64,000 nucleotides of DNA. It comes from DASXSB01 sp036506275 (GTDB taxonomy: Bacteria > Methylomirabilota > Methylomirabilia > Rokubacteriales > CSP1-6). The DNA is taken from positions 1-64,000 of the forward strand of contig DASXSB010000031.1 in the NCBI GenBank assembly GCA_036506275.1, in the 5' to 3' direction. Both the position numbers and the translations under genes were made by a program. Below the pieces are notes generated by a model. That model did no database searches, had not been told where the DNA came from, and saw only the letters and a list, made by a program, of their open reading frames with translations. Positions 57,289 through 64,000 of the stretch are shown piece by piece. The first letter of the stretch is position 1, and each line of letters starts with the position of its first letter.

Positions 57289-59904
57289 GTGGATCCCTAC
57301 CGCTTGCCGCGTCACGTGCTGCCGGTCCGCTACGACATCCGTCTCGAGCCCGACCTCACCACCGCGACCTTCACCGGCGACGAGACAATCACGGTCACCG
57401 TCACCGAGCCCACCGCCGAGATCTGGCTGAACGCGGTGGACCTTGCAATCGACGAGGTGTCGGTGGTGAGGGATGGCGGCGCGCCCGTGATGGGGACGGC
57501 GTCGCTGGAGGACTCCACGGAGCGATGCCGGCTCGCCTTCGCGGAAAAAATTCCGGCGGGGACGGCCCGGCTGCGCCTCCGCTTCCGGGGCACGCTCAAC
57601 GACAAGCTGCGCGGGTTCTATCGGAGCACGTACAAGGACGCGAGCGGCGCCACCCGCACGCTCGCCGCCACCCAGTTCGAGGCCACCGACGCCCGGCGCG
57701 CCTTTCCCTGCTGGGACGAGCCGTCGTTCAAGGCCGTGTTCGCCTCCACCCTCGTCGTCGATCCCGCGCTCACCGCCGTCTCCAACACCGGCATCGTTCG
57801 CGAGACGCGCGAGGGCGCGCGCAAGGCGCTCACGTTCGCCGACACGATCAAGATGTCGACCTATCTCGTGGCGTACGTGGTGGGGGAGCTGGAGGCGACG
57901 GAGCCTGTGGCCGTGGGTCGCACGGCCCTCCGCGTGTGGTGCGTCCCCGGCAAGCTGCGCCTCGCGTCCTTCGGCCGTGAGATCGCGGCCGTGTCGCTCG
58001 ACTTCTTCGAGCGCTACTACGGCCTCCCCTATCCGGGCGACAAGCTCGACCTCCTCGCCATTCCCGACTTCGCGGCGGGCGCGATGGAGAACCTGGGCGC
58101 CATCACGTTTCGCGAGACGGCGCTCCTCGTCGACGAGAAGGCGGCCACCCACGGCGAGCTCGAGCGCGTGGCGGACGTGGTCGCTCACGAGAACGCCCAC
58201 ATGTGGTTCGGTGACCTCGCGACGATGAGCTGGTGGAACGGCATCTGGCTCAACGAGGCGTTCGCGACGTTCATGGAGATGTTGGCCGTCGACGCCTGGA
58301 AGCCGGACTGGGATCGGTGGACCACGTTCGGCGTGTCGCGCGCGGCCGCGTTGACGGTGGACGGGCTGCACGCCACGCGCCCCATCGAGTTCGCCGTGCA
58401 CGCGCCCCGCGATGCCGACGCCATGTTCGACGTGCTCACCTACGAGAAAGGCGCCTCCGTGCTCCGCATGCTGGAGCAGTACCTGGGTCCGGACGTCTTC
58501 CGGGAGGGGATTCGCACGTACCTGCGCCGTCACGCCTACGGCAACACGGAGACGGCCGATCTGTGGGCCGCCCTCGGCGAAGCCTCGCGCCAACCGATTC
58601 CCGACGTCATGGACGGGTGGATCTTCCGTCCCGGCTATCCGCTCGTGAGCGCGCGCCTCGATGGCGCCGACCTCGTGCTGTCGCAGCAGCGCTTCAACTA
58701 TCTTCCCGCTCCGCTCCCGGCCGGGACGCCGGGCACCGCCAACCGCCCGGAGACGCCGGCGGGAGGCGCCCGCCCGCACTGGCAGGTGCCGATCCAGATC
58801 CGCGTGCGCGCACGCGGCGCCGACACCTCGCGCCGTGTGCTCCTCGCCGAGGGCGAGGCGCGCGTTCGCCTCCCCGACGGCTTCGACTCCGCGCTCGTGA
58901 ACGAGGGCGGTCACGGCTTCTATCGCGTCCGGTACGCGCCCGAGCTGCGCCAGCGCCTGCTGGCGCGGCTCGACGGCCTCGCCCCCATCGAGCGATTCAA
59001 TCTCCTCAACGACGCGTGGGCGGCCACCCTCGCCGGGCTCATCCCCATCGCGGACTACGTGGACCTCACCGCGCGCTTCCGCGGCGAGCGCGACAAGAAC
59101 GTGTGGGCGATCGTGAACGCCTCGTTCGCGGCGTTCAACCGCGTGATCGACGCCGACGATCGGCCGCGGCTGGAGGCGCTCGTGCGCGATCGCGTGAGCC
59201 CGATGGTGGCCGAGCTCGGATGGGAGCCGCGTTCCGGCGAGAGCGACCTCGTGCGCCAGCTCCGCGGCGATCTCCTCCGTGTGCTCGGGGTGCTCGGCAA
59301 CGACGCCGGCTGCCACGCCAAGGCCGCCGAGCTCTACGCGGTGGCTCGGCGTGATCCCCAGGCCGTGGATCCCAACGTCCTGCCCGCGCTCATCGCCATC
59401 CTCGCCCACGCCGGCGACGCCCGGCGCTACGACGAATTCCTGACTGCCTTCCGATCGGCGGCCACGCCCCAGGAAGAGCAGCGCTACCTCTATGCGCTGG
59501 CCGCGTTCCGGACCGTGCCGCTCCTCGAGCAGACGCTCGCTCGCACCGTGAACGGCGAGATCCGCACCCAGGATGCGCCGTTCGTCGTGCGCGCCGTCCT
59601 CATGAACGTCTATGGCCGGGAGCCGGCGTGGCGGTTCGTCAAGACCAACTGGGACACCATGGATCGGCAGTACCCCAAGAACGGGCTGCGACGGATGTGC
59701 GACGGCGTCATCGCCCTCGCCACCCCGGAGCTCGAGCGCGACGTCCACACGTTCTTCGCCGAGCGCCACATCGACCTCGGCGGCCGCACGCTCGAGCAGT
59801 ACCTGGAGCAGCTGCGGGTGGCGGTCACTTTCCGCGAGCGTGATGGCAAGGCTCTGTCGGCGGCGCTGGCCGGCGTCGGCGACGCCGCGCGGGGGACCCG
59901 ATGA
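57289..59904 (+). CDS. M1-family aminopeptidase
   Basis: An 871-residue zinc aminopeptidase that trims N-terminal residues from peptides. It begins YRLPRHVLPVRYDIRLEPDL, has the exopeptidase motif GAMENLGAITFRE (about 263-275) and the zinc motif VVAHENAHMWFGDLATM (about 298) with the third ligand Glu in LNEAFATFME. A Tyr in the DVLTYEKGASVL segment completes the catalytic set. The C-terminal ERAP1-like domain is complete. The start is GTG 57289 behind ACGGAGG; TACAGT at about 57247 may be the promoter. The stop overlaps the next gene (ATGA). Confidence 0.95.
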   Translation: MDPYRLPRHVLPVRYDIRLEPDLTTATFTGDETITVTVTEPTAEIWLNAVDLAIDEVSVVRDGGAPVMGTASLEDSTERCRLAFAEKIPAGTARLRLRFRGTLNDKLRGFYRSTYKDASGATRTLAATQFEATDARRAFPCWDEPSFKAVFASTLVVDPALTAVSNTGIVRETREGARKALTFADTIKMSTYLVAYVVGELEATEPVAVGRTALRVWCVPGKLRLASFGREIAAVSLDFFERYYGLPYPGDKLDLLAIPDFAAGAMENLGAITFRETALLVDEKAATHGELERVADVVAHENAHMWFGDLATMSWWNGIWLNEAFATFMEMLAVDAWKPDWDRWTTFGVSRAAALTVDGLHATRPIEFAVHAPRDADAMFDVLTYEKGASVLRMLEQYLGPDVFREGIRTYLRRHAYGNTETADLWAALGEASRQPIPDVMDGWIFRPGYPLVSARLDGADLVLSQQRFNYLPAPLPAGTPGTANRPETPAGGARPHWQVPIQIRVRARGADTSRRVLLAEGEARVRLPDGFDSALVNEGGHGFYRVRYAPELRQRLLARLDGLAPIERFNLLNDAWAATLAGLIPIADYVDLTARFRGERDKNVWAIVNASFAAFNRVIDADDRPRLEALVRDRVSPMVAELGWEPRSGESDLVRQLRGDLLRVLGVLGNDAGCHAKAAELYAVARRDPQAVDPNVLPALIAILAHAGDARRYDEFLTAFRSAATPQEEQRYLYALAAFRTVPLLEQTLARTVNGEIRTQDAPFVVRAVLMNVYGREPAWRFVKTNWDTMDRQYPKNGLRRMCDGVIALATPELERDVHTFFAERHIDLGGRTLEQYLEQLRVAVTFRERDGKALSAALAGVGDAARGTR

Positions 59905-60494
59905 GCGGCCATACACCGGTGACGGCGAACGGCGTGACGATGCGGAGGGGGGCGGGCGGAGCGATGATGCGGATTGCGGCGAGCGGCGTGATCGTGATCG
60001 TAGCGGCGGTGCTCGCGACGGGGGCGACGGTGCGCGCGCAGCACAGCGGACCGCGGCATGCCGGTCACGACACCGCCCAGATGTGCGAGCGCGAGTTCCA
60101 GACGGTGGTCGGCGAAGGCCTCGGCTTCGGCATGGCCTTCGCGGCCGACAAGAACGGCTATCCGGGCCCTCGGCACGTGCTGGAGCTGAAGCACCGGCTG
60201 CGCCTGACTCCGGCCCAGGAGGCGCGCACGCAGGCGCTGCTCGACGAGATGTTCGCGCAATCCCGCCCGCGGAGCGCGCGTCTGCTGGAGGCGGAGCGCC
60301 GGCTCGGGCAGCTCTTCGCGGCCAGCGGCGCCGACGAGGCGGCGGTGGCGCGCACGGTGGCCGAAGTCGAGCGGGCGCGCGCCGACGTTCGCCTCGTCCA
60401 TCTCCTCTTCCACCTGCGCACGCGCGACGTCCTCACCGCCGCCCAGCGCGAGGAGTACCGGCGCGCCCGCTGGGACGCTCCCGACCACCGATAG
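59901..60494 (+). CDS. Spy/CpxP-like periplasmic protein with LTxxQ motifs
   Basis: The 197-residue product has a signal-like segment (MMRIAASGVIVIVAAVLATGATVRA), a His-rich mature N-terminus, and LTPAQEAR and LTAAQREEY, the LTxxQ motifs of Spy/CpxP/heavy-metal-resistance proteins. The helical middle (LLEAERRLGQLF) fits their cradle-like chaperone fold. ATG 59901 overlaps the aminopeptidase stop; the internal ATG at 59964, directly before the signal sequence, may be the better export start. It probably protects envelope proteins or binds metal. Confidence 0.8.
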   Translation: MSGHTPVTANGVTMRRGAGGAMMRIAASGVIVIVAAVLATGATVRAQHSGPRHAGHDTAQMCEREFQTVVGEGLGFGMAFAADKNGYPGPRHVLELKHRLRLTPAQEARTQALLDEMFAQSRPRSARLLEAERRLGQLFAASGADEAAVARTVAEVERARADVRLVHLLFHLRTRDVLTAAQREEYRRARWDAPDHR

Positions 60495-60506
60495 CCGCCG
60501 ACGACG

Positions 60507-60899
60507 ATGGAGCGCTTCGTGCTGATCTGCCTGGGGGGCGCGATCGGCACCGGCCTCCGCTATCTGACCGCGGTGGCGGCCGTGAGATGGTTCGGTCCCG
60601 AGTTGCCGTACGGGACACTGATCGTGAACCTTGTGGGCTCTTTCTTGATCGGGTTCGTCCAGCAGATGAGCGTCGAGACCGTGCTCGTTCCCGAGGACGC
60701 GCGCCTCTTCCTGAGCACCGGCATCATGGGCGGCTTCACGACGTACTCCGCGTTCAGCTACGAGACCGTGCGGCTCGTGCAGGTGGGGGCCTGGCTCTAC
60801 GCCGGCCTCAACGTCGTCGTCACCACCGCCGCCTGCCTCGCCCTGTGCGCGCTCGGCATGACGCTCGCCCGCTCACTTCTCTCCGCGCGCCTGACCTGA
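60507..60899 (+). CDS. crcB: Fluoride efflux channel CrcB (Fluc)
   Basis: A 130-residue dual-topology fluoride channel subunit. Family landmarks are GGAIGTGLRYL (10-20), YGTLIVNLVGSFLIGF (about 35-50) with the pore Asn, and STGIMGGFTTYSAFSYE (about 71-87). Four hydrophobic helices are present. It follows the Spy-like gene by 12 bp and may be co-transcribed. No fluoride riboswitch is visible directly upstream. Confidence 0.94.
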   Translation: MERFVLICLGGAIGTGLRYLTAVAAVRWFGPELPYGTLIVNLVGSFLIGFVQQMSVETVLVPEDARLFLSTGIMGGFTTYSAFSYETVRLVQVGAWLYAGLNVVVTTAACLALCALGMTLARSLLSARLT

Positions 60900-60926
60900 C
60901 CTGCACGAGCTACGGACCGGCGCCGC

Positions 60927-62234
60927 CTACCCTATCTCGACGCCGAGGGCGACCGATGCGAGGCGGCCGAGGCCGAAAGCGATGAGCCCGGATGCGACCC
61001 CGAGCGTCGCCACCTCGAGCCCGGAGCGCACGGCGGAGACGCGACCGAGGCGTCCCTTGAGAGCGCCCACGAAGAAGAGCGCCGCCACCGTGAGGAGCGC
61101 GGAGAGCGCGAGAGCCCGGATCACGTCGGAGAGGACGAAAGGAAGGAGCGGCACCGCCGCGAAGAGGCCGAACGCGATGCCCATGACGAGCGAGTCCCGA
61201 ACCGGCGAGCCGAGCCGCTGGGGGGCGAGGCCGAGCTCGAACGTCGAAAGGGTAGCGAGCAGTAGCTCCGGATGCCGCGCGATGCGGCGGGCGACCTCGA
61301 CGGCGTCGCCGCGGGACATGCCGCGCGCGGTGAGGGCCGCAATCAGCTCCGCGATCTCCTCCCCCGCGTGCTCCCGGATCTCGCGGCGCTCGCGCGCCAG
61401 CTCGGCCTCGTAAAGCTGGCGCTGGGCGCGGGACGACACGAACGTCCCGATCGACATGGCGAGGATCCCGGCCACGGCGGACACGGCGCCCGCGAGGAGA
61501 ACGACCAGGTGATCGGCGCCGGCCGCCGCCAGCCCCGCCACCACTGCGGACGTCGACACGAGGCCGTCCTGGGCGCCGAACACGACCTCTCGGATCGAGG
61601 AGAGCCGCTCGATCCGCTTCGGCTCGGTAGCCAGCTCTCGCACGTGAGCGCGCCCGTCGCGGGTGCGCAGCGGCGCGGTCAGCGCCGGCGCGTCGCGCCC
61701 CGATGCCGCGTCGAGTAAGGGGGCCGTGTCGCGCCCCGGCGTCGCCTCACGCCCGGGCGCTGTCTCCGGCGCAGGGATCGCGTCGCCGGCGAGCGTCGTC
61801 TCCCGCCCCGGTGCCGCCCCCCGCATCGCGGAGGCCGCGGTCGCGGCCAGGCGCGCGAGGGCGGCGCGGAACATGTCGCGGTGATAGCGCTCGCGCTCGA
61901 GAGCGAGCCGGAACGAGGCGGCTGCGTCTTGCCGCCCTTCTTCCTCCGCCTCGCGGATCATGCGCGGCAAGGTGACCTCGATCTCCTGCACCTCGCCTCG
62001 CGCGGCCACCTCGAGGTTCTCGCGGGTGGAACGGATTGCGCCCATGGTGCGCAAATGGGTCAGGGCGTGGACGGTCTCCGCGCCGGCCGCCTCGAAGAAC
62101 AGCTCGGCCACCTCGGGGTGGCCTTCCTGAAGCGCCTGCATACCGTAGGCGACGTAACGGCGGTTGGCGTCGGCTTCGCCGGCCAGGGCCACGTGGAGGT
62201 TCGCGTCGGTCCGGCCCTGGGCGTGCGGCGCCAT
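60927..62234 (-). CDS. Ferritin-like/VIT1 fusion (MbfA-type iron exporter)
   Basis: The 435-residue protein joins an N-terminal rubrerythrin-like four-helix domain (GEADANRRYVAYGMQAL, ETVHALTHL, ERERYHRDMF; metal ligands Glu and His) to a C-terminal VIT1/CCC1 transporter domain (SSIREVVFGAQDGLVSTSAVVAGLAAAG and five spans). This is the layout of MbfA, which exports iron and guards against oxidative stress. A 65-residue linker rich in PGRE/PGRD units separates them. ATG 62234 has TAAAAT six bases upstream and no Shine-Dalgarno. Confidence 0.9.
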   Translation of the reverse strand: MAPHAQGRTDANLHVALAGEADANRRYVAYGMQALQEGHPEVAELFFEAAGAETVHALTHLRTMGAIRSTRENLEVAARGEVQEIEVTLPRMIREAEEEGRQDAAASFRLALERERYHRDMFRAALARLAATAASAMRGAAPGRETTLAGDAIPAPETAPGREATPGRDTAPLLDAASGRDAPALTAPLRTRDGRAHVRELATEPKRIERLSSIREVVFGAQDGLVSTSAVVAGLAAAGADHLVVLLAGAVSAVAGILAMSIGTFVSSRAQRQLYEAELARERREIREHAGEEIAELIAALTARGMSRGDAVEVARRIARHPELLLATLSTFELGLAPQRLGSPVRDSLVMGIAFGLFAAVPLLPFVLSDVIRALALSALLTVAALFFVGALKGRLGRVSAVRSGLEVATLGVASGLIAFGLGRLASVALGVEIG

Positions 62235-62240
62235 GCCGGC

Positions 62241-62250
62241 ATTTTATAGT
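62241..62250. promoter_or_regulatory. Overlapping divergent -10 boxes for MbfA-type gene and histidine kinase
   Basis: ATTTTATAGT contains TATAGT on the plus strand (62245-62250, 7 nt before GTG 62258) and TAAAAT on the minus strand (62241-62246, 6 nt before ATG 62234). The two boxes overlap by two bases, so initiation in the two directions should compete. Confidence 0.5.
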
Positions 62251-62257
62251 GGAAACC

Positions 62258-64000
62258 GTGGTAGCTTTCGCAGGGACCGAGAGTGTAGGCATGCCGACCC
62301 CCTCACCGTCCCCGGCCATTCGTTATGGCGTCGGCCTTGCCGCCTTCATCCTGGCGGTGACGCTGACCGTCTTGGTGCCGACGCTGAGCCGGCACCTGCC
62401 GTTCGCGCTCATCTTCGCGGCGGTTGCGGTGGCCGCCTGGCAGGGGGGCCGCGGGCCCGCCCTCCTCGTGAGCGCGCTCGGGGCCGCCGCCGGCGCCCTC
62501 ATCCCTCCCTTGACCGGCAGCCCCGCGCTCGACGGAGCGGCGGTGGTCCGAATTGGTGTCTTTGCGGTGGTGGCCCTGGTGATCACCGCCCTGATCGCGC
62601 GGCGCGAGTCCGCGGAGCGAAATCTGGAGTCGACTCGTCGGTTCCTGCAGGCGGTCCTCGACGGCGCCCCCGCCGTTGTGTACTGCCGGGATCTCGACGG
62701 CCGCATCACGCTCATCAACCGCCGCTACGAGGAGCTGTTCCACGTCACCCGCGAGGGCGTGATCGGCAAGCGCTCGCACGACATCTTCCCGGCCGAGCTC
62801 GCCGACCGCTTTCGCGCCAACGACCTCGCTGCCCTCGCCGCCGGTCGCCCCGTCGAGTTCGAGGAAGTCGTCCATCAGGACGACGGCGTGCACACCTACA
62901 TCTCGCTGAAGTTCCCGCTCCGCGACGCCACGGGCACCGTCACCGGCGTGTGCGGGATCTCCACGGACATCTCCGCCCGCCAGCGCTCGGAGCGCGAAGT
63001 GCACGAGCAGCGGGAGTGGCTCAACGTCACGCTCGCCTCGATCGGCGACGCCGTCATCGCCACCGACACCGCCGCCCGCATCACGTTCATGAACGGCGTG
63101 GCGGAGAAGCTCACGGGCTGGACGGCGGGCGAGGCGACGGGCACGGCGCTCGGCGACGTGTTCCGGATCGTGGACGAACGTACGCGCGAGCCCCGCGAGA
63201 GCCCCGTGGACAAGGTGCTGCGTGAAGGAACCGTGGTCGGGCTCGCCAACCACACGGTGCTCCTGGCGCGTGACGGGCGCGAGATCCCCATCGACGACAG
63301 CGGCGCGCCCATCCGCGATGCCGAAGGGACCATCATCGGAGTCGTGCTCGTCTTCCGCGAGATCAGCGAGCGGCGGCGGCTCGAGATCGAGCGCGCTCAG
63401 ATCCTCGAGCTGGAGCGCAGCGCGCGGGCGGTGGCGCAGGCGGCGCAGGAGCGCGCGAGCTTCGTGGCCCGCGCCAGCACCGTCCTCGCCTCCTCGCTCG
63501 ACTACGGGACGACCCTCGCCGCCGTGGCCCGGCTCATCGTGCCGGAGCTGACCGACACGTGCTTCGTGGATCTACTCGACGACGACGGCACGCTTCGCCG
63601 CGTGACGGTCCCCCACGGCGATCCCGCCCTGGAAAGTCTGGCCGCGGACTTCACGCGGTCCTACGCGCCCGATCTCGATTCCGAGCATCCGCTCGCCCGC
63701 GTGCTCCGCACGGGAGAACCGGTGCGGTACCCCGAAGTTTCGGATTCGCTGCTGGGGACGCTGGCGGCGGACGCCGACAGCCTGGCGCGGGTGCGCGCGC
63801 TCCGCTTGTCGTCGCTGATGATCGTCCCCCTCGCCGCGCGCGGACGCACGGTGGGGGCGCTGTGGCTGGTGTCGCAAACGCCGGGGCGGCGCTACAGCGC
63901 GGGCGACCTCACCCTCGCCGAGGACCTCGCCCGCCGCATCGCCGCCGCCGTCGACAACGCCTTGCTCTACGCGGAGGCGGAGCGGCGGCGGCAGGAGGCC
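62258..64000 (+). CDS. PAS/GAF sensor histidine kinase, cut by window end
   Basis: The visible 581 codons encode an N-terminal membrane module (ILAVTLTVLVPTLS, FALIFAAVAVAAWQGGRGPALLVSALG, the latter like the KdpD-type DUF4118 segment). Two PAS domains follow (about 130-245: VVYCRDLDGRITLINRRYEELF; about 255-370: DAVIATDTAARITFMNGVAEKLTGW), and then a GAF domain from about 410. The kinase core is beyond the window. GTG 62258, seven bases after TATAGT, fits a leaderless start; ATG 62291 is the conventional alternative. Confidence 0.85.
   Translation, partial: MVAFAGTESVGMPTPSPSPAIRYGVGLAAFILAVTLTVLVPTLSRHLPFALIFAAVAVAAWQGGRGPALLVSALGAAAGALIPPLTGSPALDGAAVVRIGVFAVVALVITALIARRESAERNLESTRRFLQAVLDGAPAVVYCRDLDGRITLINRRYEELFHVTREGVIGKRSHDIFPAELADRFRANDLAALAAGRPVEFEEVVHQDDGVHTYISLKFPLRDATGTVTGVCGISTDISARQRSEREVHEQREWLNVTLASIGDAVIATDTAARITFMNGVAEKLTGWTAGEATGTALGDVFRIVDERTREPRESPVDKVLREGTVVGLANHTVLLARDGREIPIDDSGAPIRDAEGTIIGVVLVFREISERRRLEIERAQILELERSARAVAQAAQERASFVARASTVLASSLDYGTTLAAVARLIVPELTDTCFVDLLDDDGTLRRVTVPHGDPALESLAADFTRSYAPDLDSEHPLARVLRTGEPVRYPEVSDSLLGTLAADADSLARVRALRLSSLMIVPLAARGRTVGALWLVSQTPGRRYSAGDLTLAEDLARRIAAAVDNALLYAEAERRRQEA

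Noticed and set aside
60900..60926. Fluoride riboswitch for crcB
   Set aside because: A riboswitch would have to precede crcB at 60507; the 12-bp gap after the upstream gene leaves no room, and nothing in this convergent gap fits.

Overview
The window is very GC-rich (about 70% in most stretches), almost wholly coding and bacterial. I saw no rRNA, tRNA, CRISPR array or insertion sequence. The division and cell-wall cluster, fused indolepyruvate:ferredoxin oxidoreductase, LLM flavin oxidoreductase, dipeptide-type ABC genes and an ABC_sub_bind-like relic together resemble Candidatus Rokubacteria/Methylomirabilota. That placement is inference from gene content; no phylogenetic marker was searched.

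Layout. 0.1-1.6 kb (+): a YHS membrane protein, a phosphoribosyltransferase and a 49-residue basic protein. 1.7-17.6 kb (-): a compact dcw operon, mraZ-rsmH-ftsL-ftsI-murE-murF-mraY-murD-ftsW-murC-murB-ftsQ-ftsA-ftsZ, lacking murG and ddl. It is driven by a consensus promoter followed by three perfectly phased MraZ boxes. ftsA and rsmH have no canonical start codon where the proteins must begin. 17.7-26.7 kb: M48 lipoprotein peptidase, orphan prepilin-like protein, alanine dehydrogenase, an oligopeptide ABC system with an amidase, and a DUF445 protein. 27.0-44.1 kb: a secreted repeat protein, PHB-depolymerase-type esterase, adenine-deaminase-like amidohydrolase, arfB, a large 2-oxoacid:ferredoxin oxidoreductase, an LLM oxidoreductase, secreted nuclease, response regulator, NYN-domain protein, MaoC hydratase, a reductase/hydratase fusion, a metallo-beta-lactamase and a MetE-like enzyme.

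44.2-51.0 kb (-) is the most striking region: a lasso-peptide operon B1-B2-C2-C1-A-K-N in which consecutive genes overlap. It has an RRE protein (B1), a transglutaminase-like leader protease (B2), two 626-residue asparagine-synthetase-like cyclases, a 51-residue precursor (A), an HprK-like kinase (K) and a nucleotidyltransferase (N). The precursor has the YxxPxLxxxG...T leader pattern and a predicted 24-residue core with Gly1 and Glu8 placed for an 8-residue ring. A penultimate Ser could be the kinase target.

51.1-55.1 kb: a gamma-glutamyltransferase behind phased TGATC repeats, then a second peptide locus. There, two paralogous about 60-residue peptides with a double-glycine-type leader and a shared NHNETLL tail are coupled to a tetratricopeptide protein, with further tiny ORFs upstream in lower-GC DNA that also holds a transporter relic. 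55.1-64.0 kb: a multiheme cytochrome interrupted by an in-frame TGA exactly where the fifth heme motif needs its second Cys, an SRPBCC protein, an M1 aminopeptidase, a Spy-like protein, CrcB, an MbfA-type ferritin/VIT1 fusion and a sensor histidine kinase cut by the window end.

At least nine gene starts lie 6-7 nt downstream of a TANNNT-like -10 box with no usable Shine-Dalgarno sequence, suggesting many leaderless mRNAs at the heads of isolated or divergent units.
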